Shown here one piece after another: positions 8,406 to 16,524 of a DNA stretch of 64,000 bases. Each line of letters starts with the position of its first letter. Within the stretch, counting starts at the first letter, position 1. Made by a program: the position numbers and the translations under genes. The notes under the pieces were generated by a model, which saw only the letters and a program-made list of their open reading frames with translations, had not been told where the DNA came from and searched no databases. Origin of the DNA: Variovorax sp. E3 (GTDB lineage Bacteria; Pseudomonadota; Gammaproteobacteria; Burkholderiales; Burkholderiaceae_C). The stretch spans positions 1 to 64,000 of the forward strand of contig NZ_MOWM01000022.1 in NCBI RefSeq assembly GCF_016082275.1. The letters are read 5' to 3'.

Positions 8406-9224
8406 ATGACGAAGCGCGACATTGACGATCTGCCGCGCGCACCCTGGTGCGTGCCGGCCGCCTATTTCTACGCATTGGACCTCGACGGCCCAGCGTTGGC
8501 ATGGGAATACCTGCGCCGCCATCCACGCTATCGAGCCGAGTACAGCGCATCGATGCGACTGCGCTCCGAATGGCCCGCGCGATGGGGGCTGCGTGTCGCG
8601 GAAGATCCAAGCCTGGATGCGCGCGAGGCGTGCCCGCAGTGGCAGGCCGATGCCGAGAGCCTGCTGCATGTGCGCGTGGGCCAGACGCGAGGCACGAACC
8701 AAGGCGATGCGGCAGATCGCCGTTTTGATCTCTGGCGCGTGCCCGGTCGCAAGAAGCTGACGCTCGGCGACACCGATTTCACGCTCACTACCGAACTGCG
8801 CGCGCGGCGCGTCCGTGTGTTGCTGGACTCTCGCCTCGGCGACGGTGCGGACTACGTCTGCGCCGCGCCGCTGGCGCCAAATCTGCGCTGCCAACTCGAT
8901 GACTTCAATGCGCAGGAGAAAGTGCTGGTGGGCCGCACGCCGGACGCGGTGTCTCCGCGGACTGCAAGCCGCTCAGCGCTGCTGCATCACCGCGCCTTGC
9001 AGGCGCTCGACGCTGCGCAGGCTGGCGCTTCGCACCGAGACATCGCCAAGGCCTTGGTCGGTCTGGAGGCAGCTGCGGCGCGCTGGCACGCGGATGGCGA
9101 ACTGCGCGCGCAGGTGCGGCACCTGCTGCGGCGGGCCGAGGCATACATGCACGGCGAATACCGGACCCTGGCCGGAGTTCGCCGTAGCGCGGCAGAGTAT
9201 CCCGGAGACGAATCCCTTCACTGA
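8406..9224 (+). CDS. DUF2285-family ICE protein (DUF6499/DUF2285)
   Basis: A 272-residue protein of the DUF2285 type that sits upstream of repA in Tn4371-like and Rhizobiales ICEs. The N-terminal part has the typical APWCVPAAYFYALDLDGPAL and WEYLRRHPRYRAEY motifs. The C-terminal DUF2285 part, about 175-260, includes RALQALDAAQAGASHRDIAK and ends near an HTH-like region (VRHLLRRAEAYMHGEYRTLAG). Some relatives act as transcription or recombination factors, but none is assigned here. The ATG at 8406 follows AGAAGGAG (8392-8399). It begins the run leading to repA. Confidence 0.9.
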   Translation: MTKRDIDDLPRAPWCVPAAYFYALDLDGPALAWEYLRRHPRYRAEYSASMRLRSEWPARWGLRVAEDPSLDAREACPQWQADAESLLHVRVGQTRGTNQGDAADRRFDLWRVPGRKKLTLGDTDFTLTTELRARRVRVLLDSRLGDGADYVCAAPLAPNLRCQLDDFNAQEKVLVGRTPDAVSPRTASRSALLHHRALQALDAAQAGASHRDIAKALVGLEAAAARWHADGELRAQVRHLLRRAEAYMHGEYRTLAGVRRSAAEYPGDESLH

Positions 9225-9316
9225 ATATCTCCCTGCCGGTCACCACGCGCATTCCCCAGACTGTCTCCATCCGACCGCGAATGGCTCGCGGCCGATCTAC
9301 AACGATGGAGTTCTTC

Positions 9317-9625
9317 ATGGCACTGGGCAGTTCTTTTTCCTCCCGCGCGACAACCGTCGCTTCGCCACACCCGCCAGCGCACGGCCAACTTGATGCGGCG
9401 GCGACCGCAAATCCTGAATTCCTGACCACCGAAGAAGCCGCGACTTTCCTGAGGCTGTCGCCGCGCACGCTCGAGAAGCAGCGCGTGCTCGGCGGTGGCC
9501 CGCGCTTTCGCAAATTCGGCGCCCGCGTGGTGTACGCGGCCGTCGACCTGCGGGCCTGGGCGGACCGCAACACCTTCGGCATGACCTCGGACCCGGGCTA
9601 CGTGCAGCGCGACTCTGTGCGCTGA
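9317..9625 (+). CDS. AlpA/excisionase-type HTH_17 DNA-binding protein
   Basis: About 102 residues with a MerR-like winged-helix HTH_17 domain at the C-terminal half: EFLTTEEAATFLRLSPRTLE, then GGGPRFRKFGARVVYAAVDL. Such proteins act as excisionases or regulators in ICEs. The ATG at 9317 is preferred because GGAG (9307-9310) sits at the right distance; an in-frame ATG at 9305 is possible. It lies directly ahead of repA, 31 bases away, and is probably co-transcribed with it. Confidence 0.85.
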   Translation: MALGSSFSSRATTVASPHPPAHGQLDAAATANPEFLTTEEAATFLRLSPRTLEKQRVLGGGPRFRKFGARVVYAAVDLRAWADRNTFGMTSDPGYVQRDSVR

Positions 9626-9656
9626 TCCCTCCCTCAGAAACAGGAGAAGGCTCACC

Positions 9657-10541
9657 ATGCCCAAGCCGCGTATCGAACGCGAACAGCTCGTGCTGTTTCG
9701 CGCACTCCCTGGCGACATGGCCCCGCGCGATGCGCAGGACCTGATGGCCTACCCATTCTTCTCCCTGGCGAAGTCGCGCCGCACGGTGCCGATCCGCTTC
9801 GAGGCCGGTGGCATCTCGCTCACGGTCGAAGGTGTGCCGGAGCACGGCATCGCCACCATCTGGGATGCTGACGTGCTGATCTGGGCCGCCAGCCAGATCG
9901 TGCAGGCGCGCGACGACGGCATCATGCCTTCGCGGCTCATGGTGGCGACGCCCTACGAGATCCTGCGTTTCGCAAAGCGCAGCACCGGCCAGACCGATTA
10001 CCTGATGCTCAAGGCCGCGCTCGACCGGCTGCAGTCCACCACGGTGGTCACGTCGATCCGCCAGCCAGATCGCCTCCATGGCGGCAAACGCCTGCATCGC
10101 TTCTCGTGGATCAACGAGTGGAAGGAACACGTGCGGTCGGACGGTCGCTCCGACGGCATCGAGCTGATCTTGGCCGACTGGTTCTTCTCGGGCGTCATGG
10201 ACAACGCTCTCGTGCTCACGCTGGATCCGGCGTATTTCCGGCTTTCAGGCGGCATCGAGCGCTGGTTGTACCGCCTCGTGCGGAAGCACGGCGGCAAGCA
10301 GCAGGGCGGCTGGAAATTCGACCTGCGGCACCTGCACCTGAAATCCGCCAGCCTGCAGCGGTACAGCGACTTCGCGCTGCACCTGCGGCGCCTGGTTCGG
10401 CGCCAGTCCTTGCCCGGCTACTGGCTCGCGATCGACCGTGTGGGAGGTGCCGATTGGCTGCGGTTCCGGAGCTGGCCCCGAGGCATGGCGGATTCAGACT
10501 TATCCACAGTAGATGTTGAACAGTCTGTGGAAAACCTGTGA
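9657..10541 (+). CDS. repA: Replication initiator protein A (RepA)
   Basis: A 294-residue RPA-family initiator. Family features include the early LVLFRALPGDMAPRDAQDLM motif, FFSLAKSRRTVPIRFEAGG, IWDADVLIWAASQIVQAR and the winged-helix-rich C-terminal half (RFSWINEWKEHV, GGIERWLYRLVRKHGG, HLKSASLQRYSDFALHLRRL). The gene is complete, and the ATG at 9657 follows CAGGAGAAGG. In Tn4371-like ICEs RepA is thought to support plasmid-like replication of the excised circle. Iteron-like repeats and DnaA-box-like sites follow at its 3' end, which fits an origin here. Confidence 0.94.
   Translation: MPKPRIEREQLVLFRALPGDMAPRDAQDLMAYPFFSLAKSRRTVPIRFEAGGISLTVEGVPEHGIATIWDADVLIWAASQIVQARDDGIMPSRLMVATPYEILRFAKRSTGQTDYLMLKAALDRLQSTTVVTSIRQPDRLHGGKRLHRFSWINEWKEHVRSDGRSDGIELILADWFFSGVMDNALVLTLDPAYFRLSGGIERWLYRLVRKHGGKQQGGWKFDLRHLHLKSASLQRYSDFALHLRRLVRRQSLPGYWLAIDRVGGADWLRFRSWPRGMADSDLSTVDVEQSVENL
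10500..10534. promoter_or_regulatory. DnaA-box pair at the end of repA
   Basis: TTATCCACA (10500-10508) is an exact match to the DnaA-box consensus. TGTGGAAAA (10526-10534) is an inverted box with one mismatch. Both lie in the last codons of repA, just before the iterons. Confidence 0.65.
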
Positions 10542-10547
10542 GTGGGC

Positions 10548-10616
10548 TCAGGGAATCGCCCGCACGCCATTCGGGTAATCACCCGCAAAGACCTCGGGTA
10601 ATCACACGCACGGATC
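10548..10616 (+). repeat. Three iteron-like repeats, 23-bp period (candidate oriV)
   Basis: Copies start at 10548, 10571 and 10594. The last two share TCGGGTAATCAC-CGCA with one difference in 17; the first, TCAGGGAATCGCCCGCA, has three differences from the second. The exact 23-bp period, position just after repA, and nearby DnaA boxes are the classic pattern of an iteron origin. Confidence 0.7.
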
Positions 10617-10681
10617 GGCCGGCAGGCCACGCCCAGCAACGGTTTCGAGGTTCCTTAACTCTCTAACTGAATTCATAACTT

Positions 10682-11416
10682 ATGGATAAAAGAGAAAACG
10701 GCGCTGCCCAAGAAACGGGCAGCGCTTCAACCGAGGCACCCGAAAACCGTCGATCACAAAGGCAGGACAGCCCGGGCAAGGTGATCGCGCTGCTGAACCA
10801 AAAGGGCGGTGCCGGCAAGACGACGCTTGCCACGCACCTCGCCGGCGAGCTCGCGATGACAGGAAGCCGCGTCACGCTGCTCGATGCCGATCCGCAGGGG
10901 TCAGCTTTGGACTGGGCGCAACGCCGCCTTCAGAACGGCCAGGGGCGGCTCTATGGCGTCTTCGGGCTGGCGAGGGACTCGCTGCACCAGGAAGCGCCTC
11001 AGATCGCGCTGCAGGCTGACTACGTCGTGATCGATGGACCGCCTCGGGTCGCGGCGCTCGCGCGCTCCGCGCTGCTGGCCGCGGACCTGGTGCTGATCCC
11101 GGTGCAGCCGAGCGCCTACGACGTGTGGGCCAGTCATGAGATGGTGCAGCTTGTCATCGAAGCGAGAGTGTTCCGACCGCAGTTGCGCGCGGCCTTCGTT
11201 GTCAACCGGCGTGTTGTTGGGACGGTGATCGGACGTGAGGCGCGCAACGCGCTCGCGGACCAGCCGTTCGCAGCGTTGCCCACTGAAATCTCGCAACGCA
11301 TCGTGTTCGCCGACAGCGTGGCTGCGGGCCGGCTCGCGTGCGAAGCGGCACCCCAATGCGCGGCGGCGCGCGAGATCGCGGCGCTCGCGCAGGCGGTGCG
11401 GGAGTTGCTGCAATGA
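10682..11416 (+). CDS. parA: ParA-family partition ATPase
   Basis: A 244-residue Walker-type ATPase that would segregate the circular element or control its copy number. The deviant Walker A motif KGGAGKTT is at 41-48, the A' motif LLDADPQGSALDWAQ follows, and the Walker B-like VVIDGPPR is intact. The N-terminal 30 residues are hydrophilic and may contact DNA or a partner. Unlike plasmid parAB, the parB partner lies about 9 kb upstream, as in Tn4371-like ICEs. The ATG at 10682 begins a run of four genes coupled by 4-base overlaps, running through to the start of the broken gene at 12718. Confidence 0.94.
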   Translation: MDKRENGAAQETGSASTEAPENRRSQRQDSPGKVIALLNQKGGAGKTTLATHLAGELAMTGSRVTLLDADPQGSALDWAQRRLQNGQGRLYGVFGLARDSLHQEAPQIALQADYVVIDGPPRVAALARSALLAADLVLIPVQPSAYDVWASHEMVQLVIEARVFRPQLRAAFVVNRRVVGTVIGREARNALADQPFAALPTEISQRIVFADSVAAGRLACEAAPQCAAAREIAALAQAVRELLQ

Positions 11417-11676
11417 CAGCGTCACCGACCGCGCCGCCGCTACGGCGTGCGCCGATCGGCTGCAAGCCTGCGACCGATCCGGCATCAGCCTGGGTACGGC
11501 GAGCCGACGCGTCCGCTGTGCCAGCGAAGGCATCGGTCTACACCGCGCGTCTCACCATCGACGTGACACCCGCGCTGCGTGGTCGCATCAAGGTGACTGC
11601 GTTCAAGCGCGGTATCACCGCAGCCGACATGCTGCGCGAGTTGCTGGAACGGGAGTTTGATGGGGGCACGCCGTGA
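11413..11676 (+). CDS. Small ribbon-helix-helix-like ICE protein
   Basis: An 87-residue protein whose start (ATGA) overlaps the parA stop by 4 bases. The N-terminal 45 residues are low-complexity and variable. The C-terminal part (ARLTIDVTPALRGRIKVTAF, then KRGITAADMLRELLEREF) has the strand-helix-helix pattern of CopG/MetJ-type DNA-binding proteins. In Tn4371-like ICEs this slot holds a short protein of unknown function; it may assist ParA or auto-regulate the operon. Confidence 0.78.
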   Translation: MTASPTAPPLRRAPIGCKPATDPASAWVRRADASAVPAKASVYTARLTIDVTPALRGRIKVTAFKRGITAADMLRELLEREFDGGTP

Positions 11677-12203
11677 CGCTGCCGAATGTCCAGGCCGCGC
11701 AGCATGCGCCTCAACACGCCCAGTCATCTCGTCCCGCGCACATGCCCGTACTCATGAAGGTGTCGCTCGCCTTCGTCGAGCAGCGGGTGAACGTGTGGTT
11801 GCGCTTCGGCAAGCCGGTCCGCGAGATCATTCTCGATCGCTGGCGGCGCGTTGCCGTGTTCGAACCAGGTGCAGTCTGCTGCCGCGTGAAATGGATCGGC
11901 AACGACTACGGCACTGCGCTCTGGCAGCTTATGGTGTTGCAGGCGCCAATGCCATTCGAGAGTGCGCAGCGCGTCGCTGGCGTCCTTCCTGGCGCACGCA
12001 TCCTGCTGCGCGCCGATGGCGAGCGGCAAGTCAAAGCGGTGCTCGCAGTGATCGACGCCATCGAGGCGTCGGAGATCGATCCATGTGCGGTGGCGGTGAC
12101 CTACTGGCACACCATCGCCAACCGGCTGGCCGCGCGCCAGCCATTGCCCGACTACACCGCCGAGCGACATACCGCGCAATTCGCACGCGGAGCGTTGCAA
12201 TGA
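11673..12203 (+). CDS. DUF2840-family ICE protein
   Basis: A 176-residue protein of the DUF2840 family, always found between parA and traF in this ICE family; function unknown. It starts with GTG (11673) overlapping the previous stop and ends in an ATGA overlap with traF. Motifs include LRFGKPVREIILDRWRRVAV and VKWIGNDYGTALWQL. No signal peptide or membrane helix is seen, so it is cytosolic. Confidence 0.88.
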   Translation: MTLPNVQAAQHAPQHAQSSRPAHMPVLMKVSLAFVEQRVNVWLRFGKPVREIILDRWRRVAVFEPGAVCCRVKWIGNDYGTALWQLMVLQAPMPFESAQRVAGVLPGARILLRADGERQVKAVLAVIDAIEASEIDPCAVAVTYWHTIANRLAARQPLPDYTAERHTAQFARGALQ

Positions 12204-12721
12204 GGCGCCGCATGTTGCTCGCATGCTCGGGCTTCGGCTTGGCGGCGCTGTGCGCGCCGGCCGTGGTGACGATGCCGGTAGCCATCGTCTACAACCCGAG
12301 CGACAGCGTGCCGCGCGGCTGGTATCGCGTCAGCGGCATCAGGTGCCCCGACTCGCTGCACGTTGGCAGCATTGTGCTGGCGCGGATCCCCGCCGACGCG
12401 GCCGCGCTGGCCGCACAGCGCGGCTACCTGCCGGCCGGTGTGCCGATCCTCAAGCGTATCGGGGCTGTGGCTCCGCAGTCGATATGCGTGTGGGAGCAGG
12501 TCGTACGTATCGATGGCGCAGCCATGGCAACCGCTCGGACGCATGACGGCATGCACCGGCCGCTGACTGTCTGGCAGCAGTGCCGGCCCCTCGCCGGGAA
12601 CGAACTGTTCCTGCTCAGCGACACGAACCCGGCGTCGTTTGACAGCCGGTATTTCGGTCCCATCACAGCATTCGCGGTGCTCGGTGTTGCGCGGCCGTTG
12701 TGGGCATGGAGTACGCCATGA
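12200..12721 (+). CDS. traF: TraF, S26-family conjugative transfer peptidase
   Basis: A 173-residue signal-peptidase-like protein anchored by an N-terminal hydrophobic segment (about 5-30). It matures pilin (TrbC) by cyclisation in IncP-type systems. The catalytic serine is S36 in NPSDSVPRGWY and the likely general base is K85 in ILKRIGA; the third S26 box (LFLLSDTNPASFDSRYFGPI) is intact. It overlaps the preceding DUF2840 gene by 4 bases. Its substrate, trbC, is not in the window. Confidence 0.93.
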   Translation: MRRRMLLACSGFGLAALCAPAVVTMPVAIVYNPSDSVPRGWYRVSGIRCPDSLHVGSIVLARIPADAAALAAQRGYLPAGVPILKRIGAVAPQSICVWEQVVRIDGAAMATARTHDGMHRPLTVWQQCRPLAGNELFLLSDTNPASFDSRYFGPITAFAVLGVARPLWAWSTP

Positions 12722-13203
12722 CGCCTCGCTTCTTCTTGCAGTCCGGTCGGGCGCGGAACCGCACGGCACATCACTCCACTATGCCTCCGTTCGTGCGAAA
12801 AACCTGCACCGCTCGTGCGTGGATGTCGCGATCAATCTTGCGCTGGACGTGTGGCCCACCTGCAGTAGACCCCGCGTCCAGACGGCCTTCCGACATGCAC
12901 AGACCCCGGCGCCAGTGTGCAGCACCTGCTGCACTGACGCTGCCCCTGAGGCAGCGTTGCGCACATGGTGCGCGGCTGGCGCTAGGTCGGAGCCGGGAGC
13001 GGATGCGGAAGGCGGAGACGGAGGGCAAGACAAAAGGAGACAGCACTCGGCCGTCTGCAAAGCCAGTCTGCACATGGGATTGGTGCGGCACACCTCTGCT
13101 TGTCCGTTGTGCCGTGCAGGCCGCGGATCCCGCGTCGCCACGGGCGCATCCACGTGCCTCGTACGCTGGAAGACGCCGCAGCTTTCTGAGGACGCGGCCG
13201 TGA
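12718..13203 (+). pseudogene. Degenerate gene in the transglycosylase slot
   Basis: The ATG at 12718 overlaps the traF stop (ATGA), as in the rest of the operon. Relatives usually encode a lytic transglycosylase here. The 161-residue reading frame (MTPRFFLQSGRARNRTAHHS...) is arginine/alanine-rich, shows no glutamate active-site motif, and lacks the expected secreted-protein pattern after the first 8 residues. The region looks rearranged or internally deleted. A different frame near 13040-13100 reads KASLHMGLVRHTSACPLC, which resembles no domain I can name. Confidence 0.45.
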
Positions 13204-13276
13204 GCGATCGCCGCGCGGATGATTTCCGGGTTCGTCCCGGCGCCTCGAGAACCGGGAGCAGGGCTTCGTCGCCAGG

Positions 13277-15184
13277 GTGCTGAAGGAACTCGGCAAGACC
13301 AGCGGCGGCAAGTCCTCGATGCGCCGTCCTGCAGTGGACCGGCAGGGTGGCCAGCGGCCCGGAGCGCGTCTGGGCCGCGGCCACGCGGCGGCACGCTTCG
13401 CCGGTGCGAGGCTGACGCCCATGGCCCGGCGGGTGACCATCAAAACCTTGCTTGTCAACCAGCGCCAGGCCAGCCCGCGGTCCCTCGCCAAGCATCTGCG
13501 GTACGTCGAGCGCGACGACGTCGGCCGCGATGGCGAGCCCGGCCGGGCCTACGGGCCACAGACCGACGAGGCCGATCTGGATGAGTTCAAGGAACGCTGC
13601 GCAGATGACCGGCACCACTTCCGCTTCATCGTCTCGCCCGAGGATGGCGCGGAGCTGGAAGACCTGCGCACCTACACACGACATCTGATGAGCCGCATGG
13701 AGGCCGATCTAGGCACGCCGCTGGAGTGGGTGGCGGTGGATCACTGGAACACCGACAACCCGCACACCCACCTCATCTTGCGCGGGCGCGACGAGACGGG
13801 CAAGGACCTCATCATCGCGGGTGGCTACATTGCCGACGGCTTTAGGCACCGCGCTGCCGAACTGGCGACCGAATGGCTGGGGCCGCGTACCGAGTTGGAG
13901 ATCCGGCAGACCCTGCAGCGCGAGGTGGAGCAGGAGCGGTGGACGGGCCTGGATCGCACCTTGAAGCGTGCGCTGGGCGAGGATGGCCAGGTGCGGATCG
14001 AGCACTTCAACGAGCCGAAGCTGCAGCGCCAGCGACTGCTGCTGATCGGCCGTCTGCAGCACTTGCAGCGCTTGGACCTGGCCGGCGAGATACAGCCCGG
14101 CACCTGGGCCGTCCATGCGGCCGCGGAAAAAACCTTGCGCGCTCTGGGCGAGCGTGGCGACATCATCCGTACTATGCAGCGGGCCATGGGCGGCCAATCG
14201 CGCGAGCTGGCTGTGTTCGAGCCGGGCCGTGATGCCAATGGAAGTGGCCGCACCGTCATCGGCCGCGTGGCTGCGAAGGGGCTGGCCGACGAACTGCACG
14301 ATCGCGGCTATTTGGTCATCGACGGCATGGACGGCAAGGCCTACTATGTTGCACTGAACGCCCGCGACGAGCTGGCGAACTATCCGACCGGCGCGGTGGT
14401 GGAAGTGCGCGGTTTCGCCGAGGTACGGGCAGCCGACAAGAACATCGCCGCGATGGGGAGCGACGGCATGTACCGCAGCGACTATCACCTGGCGATTGAG
14501 CAGGGCCGGGCCAAGGCCGGGCGCGATCCGCAGGAGGTTGTCGCCGCTCACGTTCGCCGGCTGGAAGTCCTGCGCCGAGCCGGTATCGTGAAGCGTGTTG
14601 CCGATGGACTATGGAAGGTGCCGGACGACCTGGTTGAGCGTGGCCGCCAGTACGACGCGCAGCGGCTGGGTGGCGTGGCGGTGGAACTGAAATCGCACCT
14701 GCCCATCGAACGGCAGGCCCGCGTGATCGGAGCCACCTGGCTCGACCAGCAACTGATCGGGGGCGGCCGTGGGCTCGGCGACGTGGGCTTTGGTGGCGAC
14801 GCCAAGCAGGCCATGCGGCAGCGGGCCGACTTTCTGGCCGAACAAGGATTGGCCGAACGGCGCGGGCAGCGCGTGATCCTTGCCCGCAACTTTCTGGGTA
14901 CATTGCGCGACCGGGATCTGGCGCAGGCCGCCAAGAACATTGCCGCTGAAACCGGCTTGGTGCATCGGCTCGTCACAGACGGGCAGCGCGTGGCCGGCAT
15001 CTACCGACGCTCGGTCATGCTCGCCAGCGGGTGCTATGCGATGCTCGACGATGGCATGGGATTTAGTCTGGTGCCGTGGCGGCCGGTGATCGAACAGCAG
15101 CTGGGGCATCAGATTGCCGCGACGGTGCGCAGCAGTGGCGTGTCGTGGGAAGTCCGGCGACAGCGCGGAATCTCCATCAGCTAG
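13277..15184 (+). CDS. virD2: VirD2-like relaxase with DUF3363 domain
   Basis: Nicks oriT and pilots DNA in conjugation. The MOB core spans about residues 50-180 here: LVNQRQASPRSLAKHLRYVE with a candidate Tyr, HHFRFIVSPEDGAEL, and the metal-binding HxH in NPHTHLILRG (H163, H165). The DUF3363 C-terminal half (about 200-620) includes RTVIGRVAAKGLADELHDRG and GRQYDAQRLGGVAVELKSHL. The native start is probably GTG 13200 (VSDRRADDFRVRPGA), but the frame changes near 13246, consistent with one missing base. The annotated start is the GTG at 13277, which drops about 26 residues ahead of the catalytic fold. The tail is repeated at 37904-38544. Confidence 0.88.
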   Translation: MLKELGKTSGGKSSMRRPAVDRQGGQRPGARLGRGHAAARFAGARLTPMARRVTIKTLLVNQRQASPRSLAKHLRYVERDDVGRDGEPGRAYGPQTDEADLDEFKERCADDRHHFRFIVSPEDGAELEDLRTYTRHLMSRMEADLGTPLEWVAVDHWNTDNPHTHLILRGRDETGKDLIIAGGYIADGFRHRAAELATEWLGPRTELEIRQTLQREVEQERWTGLDRTLKRALGEDGQVRIEHFNEPKLQRQRLLLIGRLQHLQRLDLAGEIQPGTWAVHAAAEKTLRALGERGDIIRTMQRAMGGQSRELAVFEPGRDANGSGRTVIGRVAAKGLADELHDRGYLVIDGMDGKAYYVALNARDELANYPTGAVVEVRGFAEVRAADKNIAAMGSDGMYRSDYHLAIEQGRAKAGRDPQEVVAAHVRRLEVLRRAGIVKRVADGLWKVPDDLVERGRQYDAQRLGGVAVELKSHLPIERQARVIGATWLDQQLIGGGRGLGDVGFGGDAKQAMRQRADFLAEQGLAERRGQRVILARNFLGTLRDRDLAQAAKNIAAETGLVHRLVTDGQRVAGIYRRSVMLASGCYAMLDDGMGFSLVPWRPVIEQQLGHQIAATVRSSGVSWEVRRQRGISIS

Positions 15185-15746
15185 TGAATCGGCATTGCAG
15201 CGCTAACTCATTACGACAACGACAGCGGGCTAACAGTTCATCCACACCTCAATTCTGCCTTTGAAGGATTGCTGCGAATCATTGCCTGTATTCATCCGGC
15301 GGCAGGTCGACAATTTTCAAGAAGACTTTTCGGAAGGCGCTACCCAACCTTCCAGGCAATCCAGTCGAAGGGCAGCTTTGTCGCTTCAAGTCGTTTCGGC
15401 ACTGTCAAGTTGACTTGGACTTGACGCTGTTGCGCGGACGTTGGGACTTGATTGTCAAGTCCCAACCCGGGTGACCGAGGCCAAAGGCGTCGGGTCCGTC
15501 CAACGCCGCGTTCAGGTTTTGGACACAGCCCTTCTAAATCAGGTGGAGGGCCGGCACGGCTTGAATGAGGGAGCTGGCTTCGCTTGAGTTCCACATTGTT
15601 GAACTATTTTAGAAATAAATACCATACTGTTTGTCATTGTTGAATATTCGGTTAGGATTCCAGCCAGCAGTCAGCGAACGGCGCTATGTCAGTGCCCGCA
15701 GCAGCACTGGCTTCTTACCTCCATCCACTTTGACAAGGGAACAGAT
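15185..15746. other. Gap between relaxase and cargo block 1, with clustered GACTTGA words
   Basis: No gene seen. This is the junction from ICE backbone to cargo. Between 15386 and 15465 there are six copies of TCAAGTC or its complement (four exact: 15386, 15418, 15445, 15455; two with one mismatch: 15405, 15412). It probably carries the promoter of the SDR gene at 15747. Confidence 0.5.
15441..15465. promoter_or_regulatory. Perfect 11-bp inverted repeat
   Basis: TTGGGACTTGA / TCAAGTCCCAA arms around a TTG spacer. With no T-tract following, it is more like an operator than a terminator. Confidence 0.45.
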
Positions 15747-16433
15747 ATGGCTCGCATCATTCTCATCACAGGCGCCAATCGCGGTATTGGCCGCGAACTC
15801 GCCAACCAACTCGCGGCAGATGGCGACACCGTGCTGCTCGGCGCCCGCGACATTGGCGCCGCAACCAAGGCAGCCATGGAGATCGGCGGCAATGCTCGCG
15901 CGGTTCAAATCGATGTCTCGAACCAGTTAAGCGCCGACGCGGCGGCGAAGAAAATCGAAGCCGAATTCGGTCGTCTCGACGTACTGGTCAACAACGTGGG
16001 CGGGGTCTTCGACTACACGCAGCAGGCTTCCACAGCCGACCTTGCGGTAGTCCAGCAGGCTCTGGATATCAACTTTTTTAGCGCCTGGCGTGTCACGCAG
16101 GCGATGCTGCCGCTGCTGCGTAAAGCGCAAGGCGCCCGCATCGTCAACGTGTCGAGCGAAAAGGGCTCGCTGGAAAACATGACGGCTGGTGTCCCCGGCT
16201 ACAGCACGTCGAAGGCGGCGCTGAACGCCTTGACCCGGAACCTCGCCGCAGAACTCGCCGATCAAGGCATTGCTGTCCACGCCGCCTCCCCCGGGTGGAC
16301 TGCTACCGATCTGGGTGGCGAAGGCGGCCGCCCAGTGGCCGAAGGGGCGGCCAGCATCAAGTACGTGGTCAACCTGTCGGCTGATGCCGGTACTAGCGGG
16401 TTTTATCAAGACGGCAAGAGCCTGCCTTGGTGA
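15747..16433 (+). CDS. SDR-family NAD(P)-dependent oxidoreductase
   Basis: A 228-residue classical short-chain dehydrogenase. The cofactor motif TGANRGIG is at 8-15, VNNVGG at 81-86, catalytic S136/S137 in NVSSEKG, and Y152/K156 in YSTSK. The ATG at 15747 follows AAGGGAACA. Relatives of this subtype reduce carbonyls, but the substrate is unknown. It starts cargo block 1 and is followed about 90 bases later by an MDR gene on the same strand, so the two may share a transcript. Confidence 0.93.
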   Translation: MARIILITGANRGIGRELANQLAADGDTVLLGARDIGAATKAAMEIGGNARAVQIDVSNQLSADAAAKKIEAEFGRLDVLVNNVGGVFDYTQQASTADLAVVQQALDINFFSAWRVTQAMLPLLRKAQGARIVNVSSEKGSLENMTAGVPGYSTSKAALNALTRNLAAELADQGIAVHAASPGWTATDLGGEGGRPVAEGAASIKYVVNLSADAGTSGFYQDGKSLPW

Positions 16434-16524
16434 AGCCTGAACCTCGCTGCGATCGGTGGCGCAGTTCAATCAGTCCGATCAGGCTGCGCATCAATTCTTG
16501 TCACCAGACAATCAAGGGAGAATC

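Noticed and set aside
12779..13684. 301-codon minus-strand frame across the relaxase start
   Set aside because: Opposite the relaxase catalytic region and without protein-like features.
15441..15465. Terminator of the relaxase gene
   Set aside because: The hairpin is perfect but lies 257 bases after the stop and has no T-tract.
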